Positions 17,595-27,835 of a DNA stretch of 64,000 nt are shown here, one piece after another (the first letter of the stretch is position 1; every line of letters begins with the position of its first letter). This DNA comes from Candidatus Saccharimonadota bacterium. GTDB lineage: Bacteria > Patescibacteriota > Saccharimonadia > Saccharimonadales > Saccharimonadaceae. The stretch covers positions 21,341 through 85,340 of the forward strand of contig JAFWLE010000009.1 of NCBI GenBank assembly GCA_017511205.1, written 5' to 3'. The notes beneath the pieces are model-generated. The model was given only the letters and a program-made list of their open reading frames with translations. It did not search any database and had not been told where the DNA came from. Made by a program: the position numbers and the translations under genes.

Positions 17595-18633
17595 TCTTTT
17601 CCATCTCCTCTTTTTCATCTTCCGTATATTCCGACGCATCTCCATAAACAATATTTTTTAGCTCAAAAATACCCGCATTAATATTGCTCTCCGCATCATT
17701 TATTAATACTCTCAACTCATTATTAAACCAAGCCATTTCATCCTCAAGTACCTCTCCCTCCTCATTATTGGAGGAACATTCTGTATTAATCTCGCTACCA
17801 TTCATACAACCCACCTCGTCATACCAGACAATCATTTCTAATTCTTTTTTCGCATAATTTGTTAAAGCACTATTAAAATCGCCATTATCTAAATCTTGGT
17901 AACCCGCAACCACCTCATCTATATAGCTTTCCACTCCTTCTTTACCACCATCCACATATTTCATCGCTAACGTTCTAAACCCTAAATCTTCTCCACTATA
18001 ATACGCCAATATCAAATCAAAATCGCTCTTATAATCGTTTAGATAATCCACAGCTGATGGATATCTTTTCATTTCGTTCATATAATAATCATAAAAAGTA
18101 CTAAAGTATTTCTTCAAAGAACTCATGTAATCTTCACCTGCATCAGTTTCACCCGCTAAATATTTTTCAAAAAACGAACTATATTCCCATTCTTCTCCCG
18201 TTTCTTCATCCACCACCACTTCTCCAGAAAATTCGTCCGGCAAGTCATCGTTTTTTGCCTCACCACTCAAAAAATAATTTGCATAAATATTAAATGAGCT
18301 CCGAAGATCCGTCGCTCTTCCACCAAAACCACCACCTCTGCTCATCATCGCAAAAACTACTATCACTATTACCAAAACGCCTATTATACCGCCAATCACC
18401 AACCATTTTTTTGACTTTTTCTCGCCGCTATTTAATACAACATCACTCGAACCAGAAGCAATTGGTGTGTTCATCATTCCAGAATTAAATGGGCTATTTC
18501 CAACTGGCGCATTTCCCATAGTTCCCGCTACATTATTCGCATTAGAAACCGAACCAGTACCAACTGTATTATTACCATTAGCACCAAAATCAACGGTTCC
18601 ACCAGTCCCAGCACCATTTTGGTTCCCTTCCAT
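17587..18633 (-). CDS. Membrane-anchored protein, partner of VirB6-like protein, function unknown
   Basis: 348 aa. A Gly/Asn-rich low-complexity N-terminus (1-70) is followed by KKSKKW and a single membrane helix (about 77-97, WLVIGGIIGVLVIVIVVFAMM), then an acidic, Tyr-rich helical exterior domain (about 110-345). Two nearby Cys (GCMNGSEINTECSS) may form a disulfide. The stop overlaps the start of the VirB6-like gene by 8 nt, so both are co-translated and likely work in one complex. A TGGTAAAAT box lies six bases before the ATG with no ribosome binding site, another leaderless candidate. Confidence 0.72.
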   Translation of the reverse strand: MEGNQNGAGTGGTVDFGANGNNTVGTGSVSNANNVAGTMGNAPVGNSPFNSGMMNTPIASGSSDVVLNSGEKKSKKWLVIGGIIGVLVIVIVVFAMMSRGGGFGGRATDLRSSFNIYANYFLSGEAKNDDLPDEFSGEVVVDEETGEEWEYSSFFEKYLAGETDAGEDYMSSLKKYFSTFYDYYMNEMKRYPSAVDYLNDYKSDFDLILAYYSGEDLGFRTLAMKYVDGGKEGVESYIDEVVAGYQDLDNGDFNSALTNYAKKELEMIVWYDEVGCMNGSEINTECSSNNEEGEVLEDEMAWFNNELRVLINDAESNINAGIFELKNIVYGDASEYTEDEKEEMEKNG

Positions 18634-18639
18634 GTTTCT

Positions 18640-18645
18640 ATTTTA
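18640..18645 (-). promoter_or_regulatory. -10 box six bases before start (leaderless)
   Basis: On the minus strand TGGTAAAAT is followed by GAAAC-type sequence of exactly six bases and then the ATG at 18633. Confidence 0.55.
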
Positions 18646-18675
18646 CCATAAAAACTTTCCCCCGCAACTATATTT

Positions 18676-21606
18676 TTATTTCAAATATTTTCTCAAATAT
18701 TCACCCGTCGGCGTCTTTGCAGATTTCGCCAATTGTTCTGGCGTGCCTTCCGCAATCACTTTTCCACCCTTCAGCCCACCTTCTGGTCCCATATCAATAA
18801 TCCAGTCTGCCGATTTGATCACATCTAAATTATGTTCAATCACTACAATTGTATTCCCGCCATCCACTAATTTATTCAAAATACCAAGTAGTCTCTTTAC
18901 ATCATCTGAATGCAGTCCCGTCGTTGGCTCATCCAAAATGTACAGAGTTTTGCCAGTTGATCGCCGTGACAATTCCGTTGCCAGTTTAATTCTTTGTGCT
19001 TCACCTCCACTAAATGTCGTTGCCGATTGGCCTAGTTTAATATAGCCAAGCCCCACTTCTTTAATCGTACGCAGTTTCGATACAATCGCCGGGATATTTG
19101 CGAAGAATTCCACCGCTTCATCAATCGTCATATCAAGTACATCTGCAATATCTTTACCTTTATACTTGATTTCTAGCGCCTCATGATTATAACGTTTACC
19201 ATGGCATTCTGGACAGGTCACATATACATCTGGCAAAAAATGCATCTCAATTTTATTTACCCCGTCACCCTGACAGTGTTCACATCTACCACCTTTCACA
19301 TTAAACGAAAATCTCCCTGCTTTATACCCACGCACCTGCGCTTCAGGCTGTGCCGCAAATAATTCTCGAATCGCTGTAAATACACCAGTATACGTCGCCG
19401 GGTTCGATCGTGGCGTCCTGCCAATCGGTGATTGATCAATCACAATCGCTTTATTGATTTTTTCAATCCCTTCAATTTTATCGTGTGTTCCAGAAACCGT
19501 CTGCGCCCGATGTAGTCTCGCTAGAAGTTCATTCGCGAGAATCGTATTTACAAGTGTAGATTTTCCAGAACCCGATACTCCAGAAACTACTGTAAAAACT
19601 CCTAATGGAAAATGCACATCAATATTTTTTAAGTTATTTTCTCTCGCACCACGAACCACCAGCTCGTAACCCGCTCGCACTTTACGTCGTTTTTTTGGTA
19701 CTGGAATAGACATCTCACCCGACAAGTACTTACCGGTAATCGAATCAGGATTTTTCATCACTTCTTCTGGCGTGCCACAGGCCACTAAATGTCCGCCATT
19801 TAGGCCTGCTCCCGGTCCAATATCAATAATATAATCCGACTTTCGCATCGTGTCTTCATCATGCTCTACTACTAGAACTGTATTTTTAAGATCACGCAAA
19901 TGTTTCAAAGTTGAAATTAGTTTATCATTATCACGTTGATGCAAACCAATCGAAGGCTCGTCCAGTACATACAAAACTCCCGTCAGCCCCGATCCAATCT
20001 GTGTTGCTAGTCTAATCCTTTGCGCTTCCCCACCAGAAAGAGTGTTCGCCGCTCGTCCTAGTTCCAAATATCCTAGTCCCACATCCTGCATAAATTTTAC
20101 CCGCTTTTTAATTTCCTTAAGAATCGGGCCTGCAATCATCTCTTCTTCCTTTGTAAAGCCTAAATCTTGATTTAAAACTTCAAGCGTAGCATCCACATCT
20201 AAATTGCACATATCTACGATGTTTAAATCATGCACCGTTACTGCAAGCACTGCTGGTTTTAACCTCGCGCCATGACATTCCTGACACTCCCTCACGCGCA
20301 TAAACCTCTCAATATCGTGTTTCACGAAATCCGAAATCTTCGGATCATTATATCGTCTTTCTAATGTCGGAATCACACCTTCATAGGTGGTTTGATAAAC
20401 CGTTCCATCCGCAAATCTACCAGAACCAGAAATTTTCATTTCATATTTTTCATTTCCTGTCCCATAAAGAATTTTCTGTTTCACTTCATCAGACAGCTCA
20501 CCAATCGGTGTATAAACGTCAAAATTATGCCTCGCTCCAACTGCCATCAATCGCTTCAACCACCAAGAATCTTGCCCCACACGATTAAACGGTCGAATCC
20601 CACCTTCTGCAATTGTTAAATTATTATTAAATACCAGCCCCGGATCAATTTCCATCTTTGACCCTAGCCCCGTACATTCCGGACAAGCCCCTTCTGGTGC
20701 ATTAAAGCTGAACAGCCTTGGCGTTAATTCCGGAATTAATTCATCTGGATGATCCGGACATGCATATCTTTGTGAATAAGTTAAAACTTCTGTTTTCTCT
20801 GCTTTAATGTTAGACTCACCTACAGCCACCGAATTATCTTTAATTATCAAAATCTGCATAATCCCTTGCCCCATGTCTAGCGCCTGTTCAATCGATCCCG
20901 CAATTCTAGATCGCAGCTCTGGGTTCAGTACAAACCTATCCACTACGATTTCAATATCATGCCGCTCATTTTTGTTTAGTTCTGGAAATTCATCTAGTGC
21001 ATATATTATTCCATCCACTCTTACCCGCGAAAATCCCTTTGCTGTATATTGCTCTGGAATATGCAAAAACTCACCTTTTTTCGCTGTCACAATTGGCGCA
21101 AGACACATGCACTTACTACCAAGTGGCAATTTCATCACTTCATTAATGATATCTTCCACCGTTCGCCGGCTTACTTCTTTATGACAAATCGGACAATGTG
21201 GTATCCCTACTCGCGCAAATAATAAACGTAAATAGTCATACACTTCTGTCACCGTCGCCACCGTCGAACGCGGATTTCTCGATGTCGACTTTTGGTCAAT
21301 CGAAATCGCCGGGGAAAGCCCCGTAATCGAATCCACCTCCGGCTTGTCCATTACTCCTAGAAACATTCTTGCATAACTAGATAGAGACTCCACATATCGC
21401 CTTTGTCCTTCTGCATAAATCGTATCAAACGCGAGAGACGACTTACCCGAACCAGAAAGCCCCGTAATAATTACCAGTTTATCCCGTGGAATATCTACAT
21501 TCAAATCCTTCAGATTATTCTGCCTAGCTCCCCGCACTCTAATTACATTTTCAGTATCAAAAATCTCCCCCGTGAGCTCTTTTTCTTGTGATCCATCCTT
21601 TTCCAT
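18676..21606 (-). CDS. uvrA: UvrABC excision repair ATPase UvrA
   Basis: 976 aa, family length (about 940-970). Walker A motifs [13 protein letters not shown] (about 50) and [13 protein letters not shown] (about 670), ABC signatures [19 protein letters not shown] and [15 protein letters not shown], and zinc-binding [16 protein letters not shown] and [17 protein letters not shown] are all present. UvrA scans DNA for bulky damage and loads UvrB. uvrB and uvrC are not in the window. A GTATAAT box lies ten bases upstream of the ATG, back to back with the promoter of the divergent gene at 21663. Confidence 0.98.
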   Translation of the reverse strand: MEKDGSQEKELTGEIFDTENVIRVRGARQNNLKDLNVDIPRDKLVIITGLSGSGKSSLAFDTIYAEGQRRYVESLSSYARMFLGVMDKPEVDSITGLSPAISIDQKSTSRNPRSTVATVTEVYDYLRLLFARVGIPHCPICHKEVSRRTVEDIINEVMKLPLGSKCMCLAPIVTAKKGEFLHIPEQYTAKGFSRVRVDGIIYALDEFPELNKNERHDIEIVVDRFVLNPELRSRIAGSIEQALDMGQGIMQILIIKDNSVAVGESNIKAEKTEVLTYSQRYACPDHPDELIPELTPRLFSFNAPEGACPECTGLGSKMEIDPGLVFNNNLTIAEGGIRPFNRVGQDSWWLKRLMAVGARHNFDVYTPIGELSDEVKQKILYGTGNEKYEMKISGSGRFADGTVYQTTYEGVIPTLERRYNDPKISDFVKHDIERFMRVRECQECHGARLKPAVLAVTVHDLNIVDMCNLDVDATLEVLNQDLGFTKEEEMIAGPILKEIKKRVKFMQDVGLGYLELGRAANTLSGGEAQRIRLATQIGSGLTGVLYVLDEPSIGLHQRDNDKLISTLKHLRDLKNTVLVVEHDEDTMRKSDYIIDIGPGAGLNGGHLVACGTPEEVMKNPDSITGKYLSGEMSIPVPKKRRKVRAGYELVVRGARENNLKNIDVHFPLGVFTVVSGVSGSGKSTLVNTILANELLARLHRAQTVSGTHDKIEGIEKINKAIVIDQSPIGRTPRSNPATYTGVFTAIRELFAAQPEAQVRGYKAGRFSFNVKGGRCEHCQGDGVNKIEMHFLPDVYVTCPECHGKRYNHEALEIKYKGKDIADVLDMTIDEAVEFFANIPAIVSKLRTIKEVGLGYIKLGQSATTFSGGEAQRIKLATELSRRSTGKTLYILDEPTTGLHSDDVKRLLGILNKLVDGGNTIVVIEHNLDVIKSADWIIDMGPEGGLKGGKVIAEGTPEQLAKSAKTPTGEYLRKYLK

Positions 21607-21650
21607 AAACTGACATATTATACACCAAAAACCCTCTTTTGTCCATATGC

Positions 21651-21656
21651 TATAAT
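21651..21656 (+). promoter_or_regulatory. -10 box six bases before gtrA-like gene (leaderless)
   Basis: TGCTATAAT (hexamer 21651-21656) then six bases then the ATG at 21663. Confidence 0.65.
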
Positions 21657-21662
21657 ATAACC

Positions 21663-22187
21663 ATGGAGGAAAAATCTACCAAATCTACCGAAAAACCCAA
21701 ACTGAAAGACGTTAAAACTAGTAAACACGCCGCTAGATATATCATCGTCGGCATCGTCGGCACCCTTTTTAATTTTATTCTTTATTCTATTCTCTCCAAT
21801 CTTATTTTTAGAAATAACGATCTCCTTTGGCTATCTGCTTTCATTAGCACCGCCATCACTACCATAGTCGCTTACATTCTTCACTCCAGAATCACCTGGA
21901 AAGAACGCGCTATCTCTAAAACCGCAATCTACAAATTCTTCATTTGGAATATCATATTCACCGTAGCCATCAACCCATTATTTACACAACTCTTTAGCTA
22001 TCTCACCCCTTTATATGATTTTGCTTATAGTATCATCCAAGCCCTTCATATTCCCGTCAGCTATGAGCTTACTCTAACCACTGGGGCTTTTGCCCTTACC
22101 TCGCTTGTCAACATGATTCTCAATTTCATTTTCTACGATAAATTTGTCTTCGGCAAAAAAGAAGGTAAAAATGACGACAAATCCTAA
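21663..22187 (+). CDS. GtrA-family membrane protein
   Basis: 174 aa from the ATG at 21663; an upstream in-frame start lies before the -10 box and is rejected. A Lys-rich N-terminus is followed by four hydrophobic helices (about 27-47, 55-75, 90-110 and 135-160), with RYIIVGIVGTLFNFILYSI matching the GtrA family start. GtrA-like proteins are thought to flip undecaprenyl-phosphate-linked sugars during surface glycan glucosylation. It overlaps the next glycosyltransferase gene by 17 nt, an arrangement often seen for GtrA/GtrB pairs. Confidence 0.88.
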   Translation: MEEKSTKSTEKPKLKDVKTSKHAARYIIVGIVGTLFNFILYSILSNLIFRNNDLLWLSAFISTAITTIVAYILHSRITWKERAISKTAIYKFFIWNIIFTVAINPLFTQLFSYLTPLYDFAYSIIQALHIPVSYELTLTTGAFALTSLVNMILNFIFYDKFVFGKKEGKNDDKS

Positions 22188-23136
22188 AGTTTCCATTATT
22201 GTTCCAGTTTATAACTGCGCCAAATATCTAAAATCTTGCGCCACATCTATCCTCAGCCAAACATATCAAAATCTCGAAATCATCTTCGTAAACGATGGTT
22301 CTACTGACGATTCTCTTGAATTACTGCAATCCTACGCCAAATCCGACTCTCGCATCAAAGTCATTAGCCAAAAAAACCAAGGCCTTTCTGCTGCCAGAAA
22401 TATCGGTCTAAAAAACTCCACCGGAGACTATGTCACCTTTATAGATGGCGATGATCAGATTGAATCAGAAATGATTTCCAGTATGTTAAGCACTCTCATC
22501 GAGACCAAAACCGACGTTGTTGCTTGTTCTTTCAAAGAATTGTATCCTTCTGGAAAACTTATCGGATTCAGCCACGGCCAAAAACCACAAATTTTTGATA
22601 CTAAAGACGCTTTGAAAGCCATGTTGAAGGAGCAGGGTTTCATGCTCTCTGCCACCATGAAACTATTTCCTTTGAATTACTTTAAAGACATCAAATTCCC
22701 CGTTGGTAAACTTCACGAAGATGTCGGTACCACCTATAAACTCATTATGAAAGCTAGTTCCGTCGCCTATTTACCAGATGAACTTTACATCTACTGCCAT
22801 CACCAAGACTCCATCATCTTAGGCACCTTTGACGATCGTAAATTCGATCTCATCACTGAGACCGACGAGATGTGCGACGCCATAGATAAAGAATACCCTG
22901 AACTAGAAAACATCACCAACGAACGCCGCATGCGCGCCCGCTTTTCCATCCTGCGCCAAATTCCTACCGACCATCCCCGCCGCCAAGAGATTATATCTTA
23001 TCTCAAATCCCACCAATCCTTTATCACTAGCAATAAAGAAGCTTCCTTAAAAGATAAAATCGCTTTAAAACTCGCCATCCACGCTCCCAGATTATTTAGT
23101 CTTTCTTATAGAATTACTAAGCACATTAATGTGTAA
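22171..23136 (+). CDS. Family 2 glycosyltransferase
   Basis: About 321 aa from the ATG at 22171 (AGAAGGT upstream). The GT-A fold start KVSIIVPVYNCAKYL, nucleotide-sugar motif FVNDGSTDDS and the DxD-like FIDGDDQIES are clear. The C-terminal half (about 215-320) is charged and helical. It acts in the cytoplasm on a lipid-linked or nascent polysaccharide; donor and acceptor cannot be read from sequence. It is coupled to the gtrA-like gene. Its stop codon (23134-23136) lies inside the left arm of the structured repeat at 23127-23260, which therefore forms its 3' end. Confidence 0.9.
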   Translation: MTTNPKVSIIVPVYNCAKYLKSCATSILSQTYQNLEIIFVNDGSTDDSLELLQSYAKSDSRIKVISQKNQGLSAARNIGLKNSTGDYVTFIDGDDQIESEMISSMLSTLIETKTDVVACSFKELYPSGKLIGFSHGQKPQIFDTKDALKAMLKEQGFMLSATMKLFPLNYFKDIKFPVGKLHEDVGTTYKLIMKASSVAYLPDELYIYCHHQDSIILGTFDDRKFDLITETDEMCDAIDKEYPELENITNERRMRARFSILRQIPTDHPRRQEIISYLKSHQSFITSNKEASLKDKIALKLAIHAPRLFSLSYRITKHINV

Positions 23137-23260
23137 TTTGCCATATCGAAGGATATAAAGGCAAAATCTATGATTTTGCCGCCGCAAGGGCGGAGCGACG
23201 TGGTATAATCGTCAGATTACCACGTCGCGGAGCTCCTGAGATATGGCAAATCACACATTA
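23127..23260. repeat. Structured repeat family 1, copy A
   Basis: Outer arms 23127-23147 and 23240-23260 are complementary at 20 of 21 positions. Between them lies a core shared with the copies at 32226 and 62664: GAAGGATATAAAGGC, hairpin GGCAAAATC-TAT-GATTTTGCC, small GCC/GGC hairpin, hairpin GCGACGTGG/CCACGTCGC, and GGAGCTCCTGAG. The core is identical to the copy at 62664 while the outer arms are not. It includes the stop codon of the upstream gene. No T-tract follows, so it is not a normal terminator. The core contains TGGTATAAT, a possible -10. Confidence 0.9.
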
Positions 23261-23319
23261 AACCTCTAGCAATTTTCTAAACACCAACTAAGTGTTATAA
23301 TATAGAAAACGAAGCTAGG

Positions 23320-23931
23320 ATGTATAATTTTCTGAAACGCATTTTCGATTTAATTCTCAGCCTCATTGGCTTAGTTTTTTTAATTCCCCTTTATCTCATC
23401 ATCCGTTTGCTCTATATCTTTACCGGTGATCTTCACCGCGTTATTTTTGTCCAAACTCGTGTCGGTAAAGATGGCAAACCCTTTCAGCTGCTCAAATTCC
23501 GCACTATGAATATCGACGCCGACCAAGAATTGAAAAATATTTTAAAGGAACCAAAATACCGCAAAGAATGGGACAAATTCCATAAAATCAGCAACGACCC
23601 GCGGATTACCAAAGTCGGACGCTTCTTAAGAAAAGCCTCTCTAGACGAATTTCCTCAATTTATCAACATTTTTCTTGGCTCGCTTTCCGTTATCGGCCCC
23701 CGCCCGCTCGTTCCTGGTGAACTCGAAGAGCATCACGGCAACACTAAGCTCTACTGGTCCGTCAAACCTGGTCTCACCGGATGGTGGGCAGTTAACGGCC
23801 GTAGCCTTAAAAACTATGAAGAACGCCTCAAGCTAGAATACTATTACATTAACCACCGCTCCATCAGCCTAGACGCCAAAATCATTCTCAAAACCTTCAC
23901 CACCATCCTCAAAAAATCTGGTGCCAAATAG
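23320..23931 (+). CDS. Undecaprenyl-phosphate sugar phosphotransferase (initiating glycosyltransferase)
   Basis: 203 aa, the short form of the family (PglC/catalytic-domain type), without the multi-helix N-terminal region of WbaP. One N-terminal membrane segment (about 5-33), KRIFDLILSLIGLVFLIP, then VGKDGKPFQLLKFRTM, the DEFPQ catalytic segment (RKASLDEFPQFINIF), and SVIGPRPLVPGE. It transfers a sugar phosphate from a nucleotide sugar to undecaprenyl phosphate at the inner membrane face, starting a repeat unit. A TATAAT box lies about 18 nt upstream. It converges with the flippase gene across a 4-nt gap. Confidence 0.95.
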   Translation: MYNFLKRIFDLILSLIGLVFLIPLYLIIRLLYIFTGDLHRVIFVQTRVGKDGKPFQLLKFRTMNIDADQELKNILKEPKYRKEWDKFHKISNDPRITKVGRFLRKASLDEFPQFINIFLGSLSVIGPRPLVPGELEEHHGNTKLYWSVKPGLTGWWAVNGRSLKNYEERLKLEYYYINHRSISLDAKIILKTFTTILKKSGAK

Positions 23932-23935
23932 TCTT

Positions 23936-25453
23936 CTAAGCCTCGCTCCGTTTTATTACCTTCTTCACCGCCCGCTTAATCTCGCCCATTTCTCGACGAT
24001 AGAAAAACAGTGACACCATTATTATCAATATAATCATAGCTGCCGCATAAACCACGGCGTGTACCAGCCAATTCCCCACCGACAAATCGTTTAGCGGATA
24101 AAGCCACGCGCATAAAGCCACACACCCCAGGCTCATCAAACCAAAAATCAACAATTTTTTGAAGAATTTTCCCATGGGTCTTCCAATCAAATCCTTCCAA
24201 GCGTATACTACATGATACATCGTCCGATATGTCATCGCCGCAAGAGTCCCAATTGCAATCCCCACAAGTCCCAACGGAAAGACCAGAATCACTGACAGTA
24301 TAATATTAATTGCCGCTTCGATGATAGCGTGTTTTCTAACCACTTTAAACTTATTTGCCACATAAGCCAAGTTTACAAACGGCTCCTTTAAACAAAACAT
24401 CGCTTCCGCAAGCAGTATCAAAATTCCAAACACCGGTTGATTATAATTCGCGTCGTTTACATTTGATGTATAAAGTAGCACAAATGGCGTAATTAAAAGC
24501 CCCCCCACTGTGAATAGAAAGCTTGTTAAAACAAATGTCATATATTCATAAAAATCAAACAATCTATTTAGTTCCTTCTCATTTTTTTTCGCATATAAAT
24601 GTCCCATCGTCGGTGTAATCCCAGATGAAAAAGACTGAATCAGCTGTTTTAAATGTCCTGTTACAAATACATATACGCTATAGATAGAAACCGTTTTAAG
24701 CCCCGCAAACAACGTCAGCACCACCACATCCGTATTATTATGCACAAAAGTCGCGAGGCTCACTCCCAGCCCATCCCACCGACTTTTTAGAAGTGCCTTA
24801 TCCGGCTTAACCTCTTTTTTAATATCTAAATGTTTCCCCACCGCCAAATAATAAATCACCGGCTGCAACAAAAAGACCAAAGCACTAATCAGCTCCATAA
24901 AATGCAAATTCGGCCACACATTTTTCATAATTACAAATGCCAAAATATTCAAAACCACCACAACTATTTGCGTGAAAGAAACAATGTATACTTTTTTATC
25001 TGCCTGTAAAAGTAACCTCAAGGAAATCGAAAAAGCATATCTCACAAAAGTATTAATCGCTAGTATCAAAGTCATCGTAGCAATATACTCAAACGAAAAA
25101 CTACTTTTCGTAAAAATCGGATATAAAACTGCAAGAGCCAGAGCATATAAAATAAAAAATCCCGCTAGTTTATTATAAAATCTTCTCGTCGTCATCACTA
25201 CCTGACTAACCTTTTCCATATCTCTCTCAGCTAAAGGTTTATAAAGATTAGCTAGTACTACCGCCGAAAGCCCACCTTCAAATAATGCCATATAGTTCAA
25301 AAACTGCGTCAGGGATGATATCAGCCCATTCGCTTCTGAGCCAAACGTCGTTAAAATGATCCTCGGAATAATAAATCCACTGATGATCGTCGCGATTTGT
25401 AAACAAATGCTTGCAAAGACGTTCATCATCGTCACGGATTTATTTTTGCGCAT
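23936..25453 (-). CDS. Polysaccharide flippase (Wzx/MOP superfamily)
   Basis: 505 aa with about 12-14 hydrophobic helices spread over the whole length, starting MMNVFASICLQIATIISGFI and including TTFGSEANGLISSLTQFLNY, the usual first-helix region of Wzx-like exporters. It would move lipid-linked repeat units across the membrane. GGAGG is 8 bases before the ATG. Its start overlaps the polymerase gene's end by 14 nt; together with the initiating transferase this is a complete Wzx/Wzy route. Confidence 0.92.
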   Translation of the reverse strand: MRKNKSVTMMNVFASICLQIATIISGFIIPRIILTTFGSEANGLISSLTQFLNYMALFEGGLSAVVLANLYKPLAERDMEKVSQVVMTTRRFYNKLAGFFILYALALAVLYPIFTKSSFSFEYIATMTLILAINTFVRYAFSISLRLLLQADKKVYIVSFTQIVVVVLNILAFVIMKNVWPNLHFMELISALVFLLQPVIYYLAVGKHLDIKKEVKPDKALLKSRWDGLGVSLATFVHNNTDVVVLTLFAGLKTVSIYSVYVFVTGHLKQLIQSFSSGITPTMGHLYAKKNEKELNRLFDFYEYMTFVLTSFLFTVGGLLITPFVLLYTSNVNDANYNQPVFGILILLAEAMFCLKEPFVNLAYVANKFKVVRKHAIIEAAINIILSVILVFPLGLVGIAIGTLAAMTYRTMYHVVYAWKDLIGRPMGKFFKKLLIFGLMSLGCVALCAWLYPLNDLSVGNWLVHAVVYAAAMIILIIMVSLFFYRREMGEIKRAVKKVIKRSEA

Positions 25454-26633
25454 ACTTCTGACCTCCGCCTAGTTTCGTTAGACCAATCGTCGGATAAAGC
25501 ATCAGAAAATAATTAAATGTCAGCTCAATCATCCTCGGACTTAACATTGAATAACACGCTATTACTATCAAGATAAATTGCAATTCCTCATTTTTATCTT
25601 CTACCGCCTTCTTACCTAACAAATATTGCATTGCCAGAAAAATTCCTAAAACTATTATTCCGTAATTAAGCATCAAACGAACGTAAACGTTATCAACTGC
25701 ATTAAATTCCGAAGACTCTACTTCACCGTTATAAACTTCCGAAATCCCCACCCACTTAATCGGCCGGCCAAATATCGACTCCGGATATTCCCTTTCGGCT
25801 TTGCTCATTAGTGACAATCTACCAGAAGACACATCATTGAGCTTACTCATTATCGGCGATTCTTTATCATAAGTGTAAACCGCAACTATTGAGACTATCG
25901 CCACTATAAAAACTATATATTTTGCTAAGAATGCCAAAATTTTTCCATACTTTAATCGTGGCCACACCCTTCTCAAACCAAAATAGCTTACCACTAAAAC
26001 AATGCATATTGGTTCAAACCTAGTATCAGTCAAAAGGAATGAAAGCAGAGCTAGTAGCAAGAATCCCAAAAACTCATACCATCTTGCTTTCTTCCATCTT
26101 AGATAAAACCACCCACAAGCAATGCTAAATAAAAAGATTCCGAGATACGTTGCATATCTAAATCCTAAGCTATGTCGCATCACGTCATTTTCAGAACGCC
26201 CATATATTCGATCTGGAGTTATACCTAGGAGAAATAGCAAAACGAAAAGCCCCACAATCACCAGCTCACAAATTAGCACGTATTTTAGCACTCTTCTAAA
26301 ATCTGTCCCATACGCCGCCACTATCATAATAAAAACCCATAACAAATTCCTATTCTCCGAAAAAATCGAAGCCACTAGAATCGCCAAAAAAATTGCCACA
26401 GTTACCCATAATCTCTTTTTTGAATAACTCTTCAAATCAAATACCAAAATTTTAAAAATCATGCTAGCTAGAATCAAATACCTCACCGCCCTTAAAGGCA
26501 TTATATCCATCGCATCAGAATAAACGAAATAAGACATTAGAATGTTAACCGTTATAAACGACACTACCCCCACAATATATAAGTTTTCTCTAAAAAGAGG
26601 CGTCCTATCTAAAAACTTCTTCAACTTACGCAT
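25440..26633 (-). CDS. O-antigen polymerase/ligase-like membrane protein (Wzy/WaaL type)
   Basis: 397 aa, 10-12 hydrophobic helices, with a larger exterior loop (about 265-330) containing REYPESIFGRPIKWVGISEVY. The topology and a central Arg/Asp pair (LTDTRFEPICIVLV) match the Wzy/WaaL class that polymerises or ligates lipid-linked glycan. It overlaps both neighbours: ATGCGTAA (8 nt) with the CDP-glycerol transferase-like gene upstream, and 14 nt with the flippase downstream. Sequence conservation in this class is low, so the exact reaction is uncertain. Confidence 0.82.
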   Translation of the reverse strand: MRKLKKFLDRTPLFRENLYIVGVVSFITVNILMSYFVYSDAMDIMPLRAVRYLILASMIFKILVFDLKSYSKKRLWVTVAIFLAILVASIFSENRNLLWVFIMIVAAYGTDFRRVLKYVLICELVIVGLFVLLFLLGITPDRIYGRSENDVMRHSLGFRYATYLGIFLFSIACGWFYLRWKKARWYEFLGFLLLALLSFLLTDTRFEPICIVLVVSYFGLRRVWPRLKYGKILAFLAKYIVFIVAIVSIVAVYTYDKESPIMSKLNDVSSGRLSLMSKAEREYPESIFGRPIKWVGISEVYNGEVESSEFNAVDNVYVRLMLNYGIIVLGIFLAMQYLLGKKAVEDKNEELQFILIVIACYSMLSPRMIELTFNYFLMLYPTIGLTKLGGGQKYAQK

Positions 26634-27828
26634 CTAGTTTCTCCATGATTATTCGTACTACTTTTTCAGTCGAATCCTTTGGCTCATTCAACCCAACTTT
26701 TTCAAAATATTTTTCTAGATTTTTTTCATACGTTTTTTTGTCAAAATTCTCTATTACTTTTATTAATTCCCCATTATTTCTCGCGATTGGAAACGGCAAA
26801 TCTTTTAGTCTCACACAAAAACCTCTTTCTTTTTCGTATTCAGCTTCGTCAAAAGCAAAACAAAAAGTCGGATGTCTCAGAACCGCCGAATCAAACATTG
26901 CGCTGGAATAATCACTAATAAATACATCCGCCGCTGCAATTAACTCTTGCATGTCACCATAAGCATTTCCGTCTAGCACATCCTCATCAAACTTAACTTC
27001 TTTGCATTCTATTTCATTTACTGGATGCAATCTCATTGCCATTTTGAATTCTCCCCCCATCTTTTTTTCTAATGCATCTATTACACCTTCTACGTTTATA
27101 TCAAAATCCGTCTCCTTCATCTTTTTTCGCATTGTCGGAGCATATACCACCAATTTAGTCTTTTCGTCTAATTTATAAAAATCTCGCACTTTTTTACGCG
27201 AATCCTTTTCATTATTCATCAAAAAAGCCATTTTCGGTAATCCACTTTTTAGAATTTCACCTTCATACTTATTCCCTTTTCTAAAAGCATTTGAGAGCCA
27301 ATCACTATTCGAAAGCCAAAGATCTACCACCTTTGCTGTATGTTTCAAGCGTGCTAATTCCACTATCGAAATTTTTTCTTTCGTTTCAAATCCAATCTTT
27401 TTAAATCCTAACCCCCCGTGCCAAGTCTCCAAAAAAAATTGATCTCTTTTTCGTTTAAACACCCAACATGGTTGATAATGCGAATCCACCCACACTTTTG
27501 CCGTTGCCAGTTCTCTCATCATTTCTCGCGAATGCCGTCTCACCTGTCGCACATATTTCGGCAAACCTTCCAATTTATTTTTATCATAAATCCAAATTTG
27601 TTTAACTTCCGGATGTTCTTCATGAAGTTCCATCGAAATATACTTCGGATTATCTCCATATCTTTTCCCACTAAAACATGAAAAAACTACTTTCTTTTCT
27701 AATGGAAACTTCCAATAATAATGAAAAACCATCCACCCGTAAACAACTTTTAAAGGTGACAAAATCATGGAGACAAAATCTCGCACTTTTTTCATACCTT
27801 TCATTATATCTAATTCAACCCTTTCCAT
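26626..27828 (-). CDS. CDP-glycerol glycerophosphotransferase-like (TagB/TagF type)
   Basis: About 400 aa; the start is uncertain between 27828 and an ATG at 27804. An N-terminal amphipathic segment is followed by KKVVFSCFSGKRYGDNPKYI, the basic FLETWHGGLGFKKIG (His catalytic segment), VVYAPTMRKKM, and AADVFISDYSSAMFDSAVL near the C-terminus. These are the marks of the teichoic acid polymerase family, which transfers glycerol phosphate (or ribitol phosphate) from CDP-alditol at the inner membrane surface. The paralogous gene at 37290-38543 lies next to the TagD-like gene. Confidence 0.9.
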   Translation of the reverse strand: MERVELDIMKGMKKVRDFVSMILSPLKVVYGWMVFHYYWKFPLEKKVVFSCFSGKRYGDNPKYISMELHEEHPEVKQIWIYDKNKLEGLPKYVRQVRRHSREMMRELATAKVWVDSHYQPCWVFKRKRDQFFLETWHGGLGFKKIGFETKEKISIVELARLKHTAKVVDLWLSNSDWLSNAFRKGNKYEGEILKSGLPKMAFLMNNEKDSRKKVRDFYKLDEKTKLVVYAPTMRKKMKETDFDINVEGVIDALEKKMGGEFKMAMRLHPVNEIECKEVKFDEDVLDGNAYGDMQELIAAADVFISDYSSAMFDSAVLRHPTFCFAFDEAEYEKERGFCVRLKDLPFPIARNNGELIKVIENFDKKTYEKNLEKYFEKVGLNEPKDSTEKVVRIIMEKLDA

Positions 27829-27835
27829 CAACCTA

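Noticed and set aside
23127..23260. Considered as a simple Rho-independent terminator
   Set aside because: No T-tract follows, the same core occurs between divergent genes (32226), and the core is conserved far beyond what a terminator needs.
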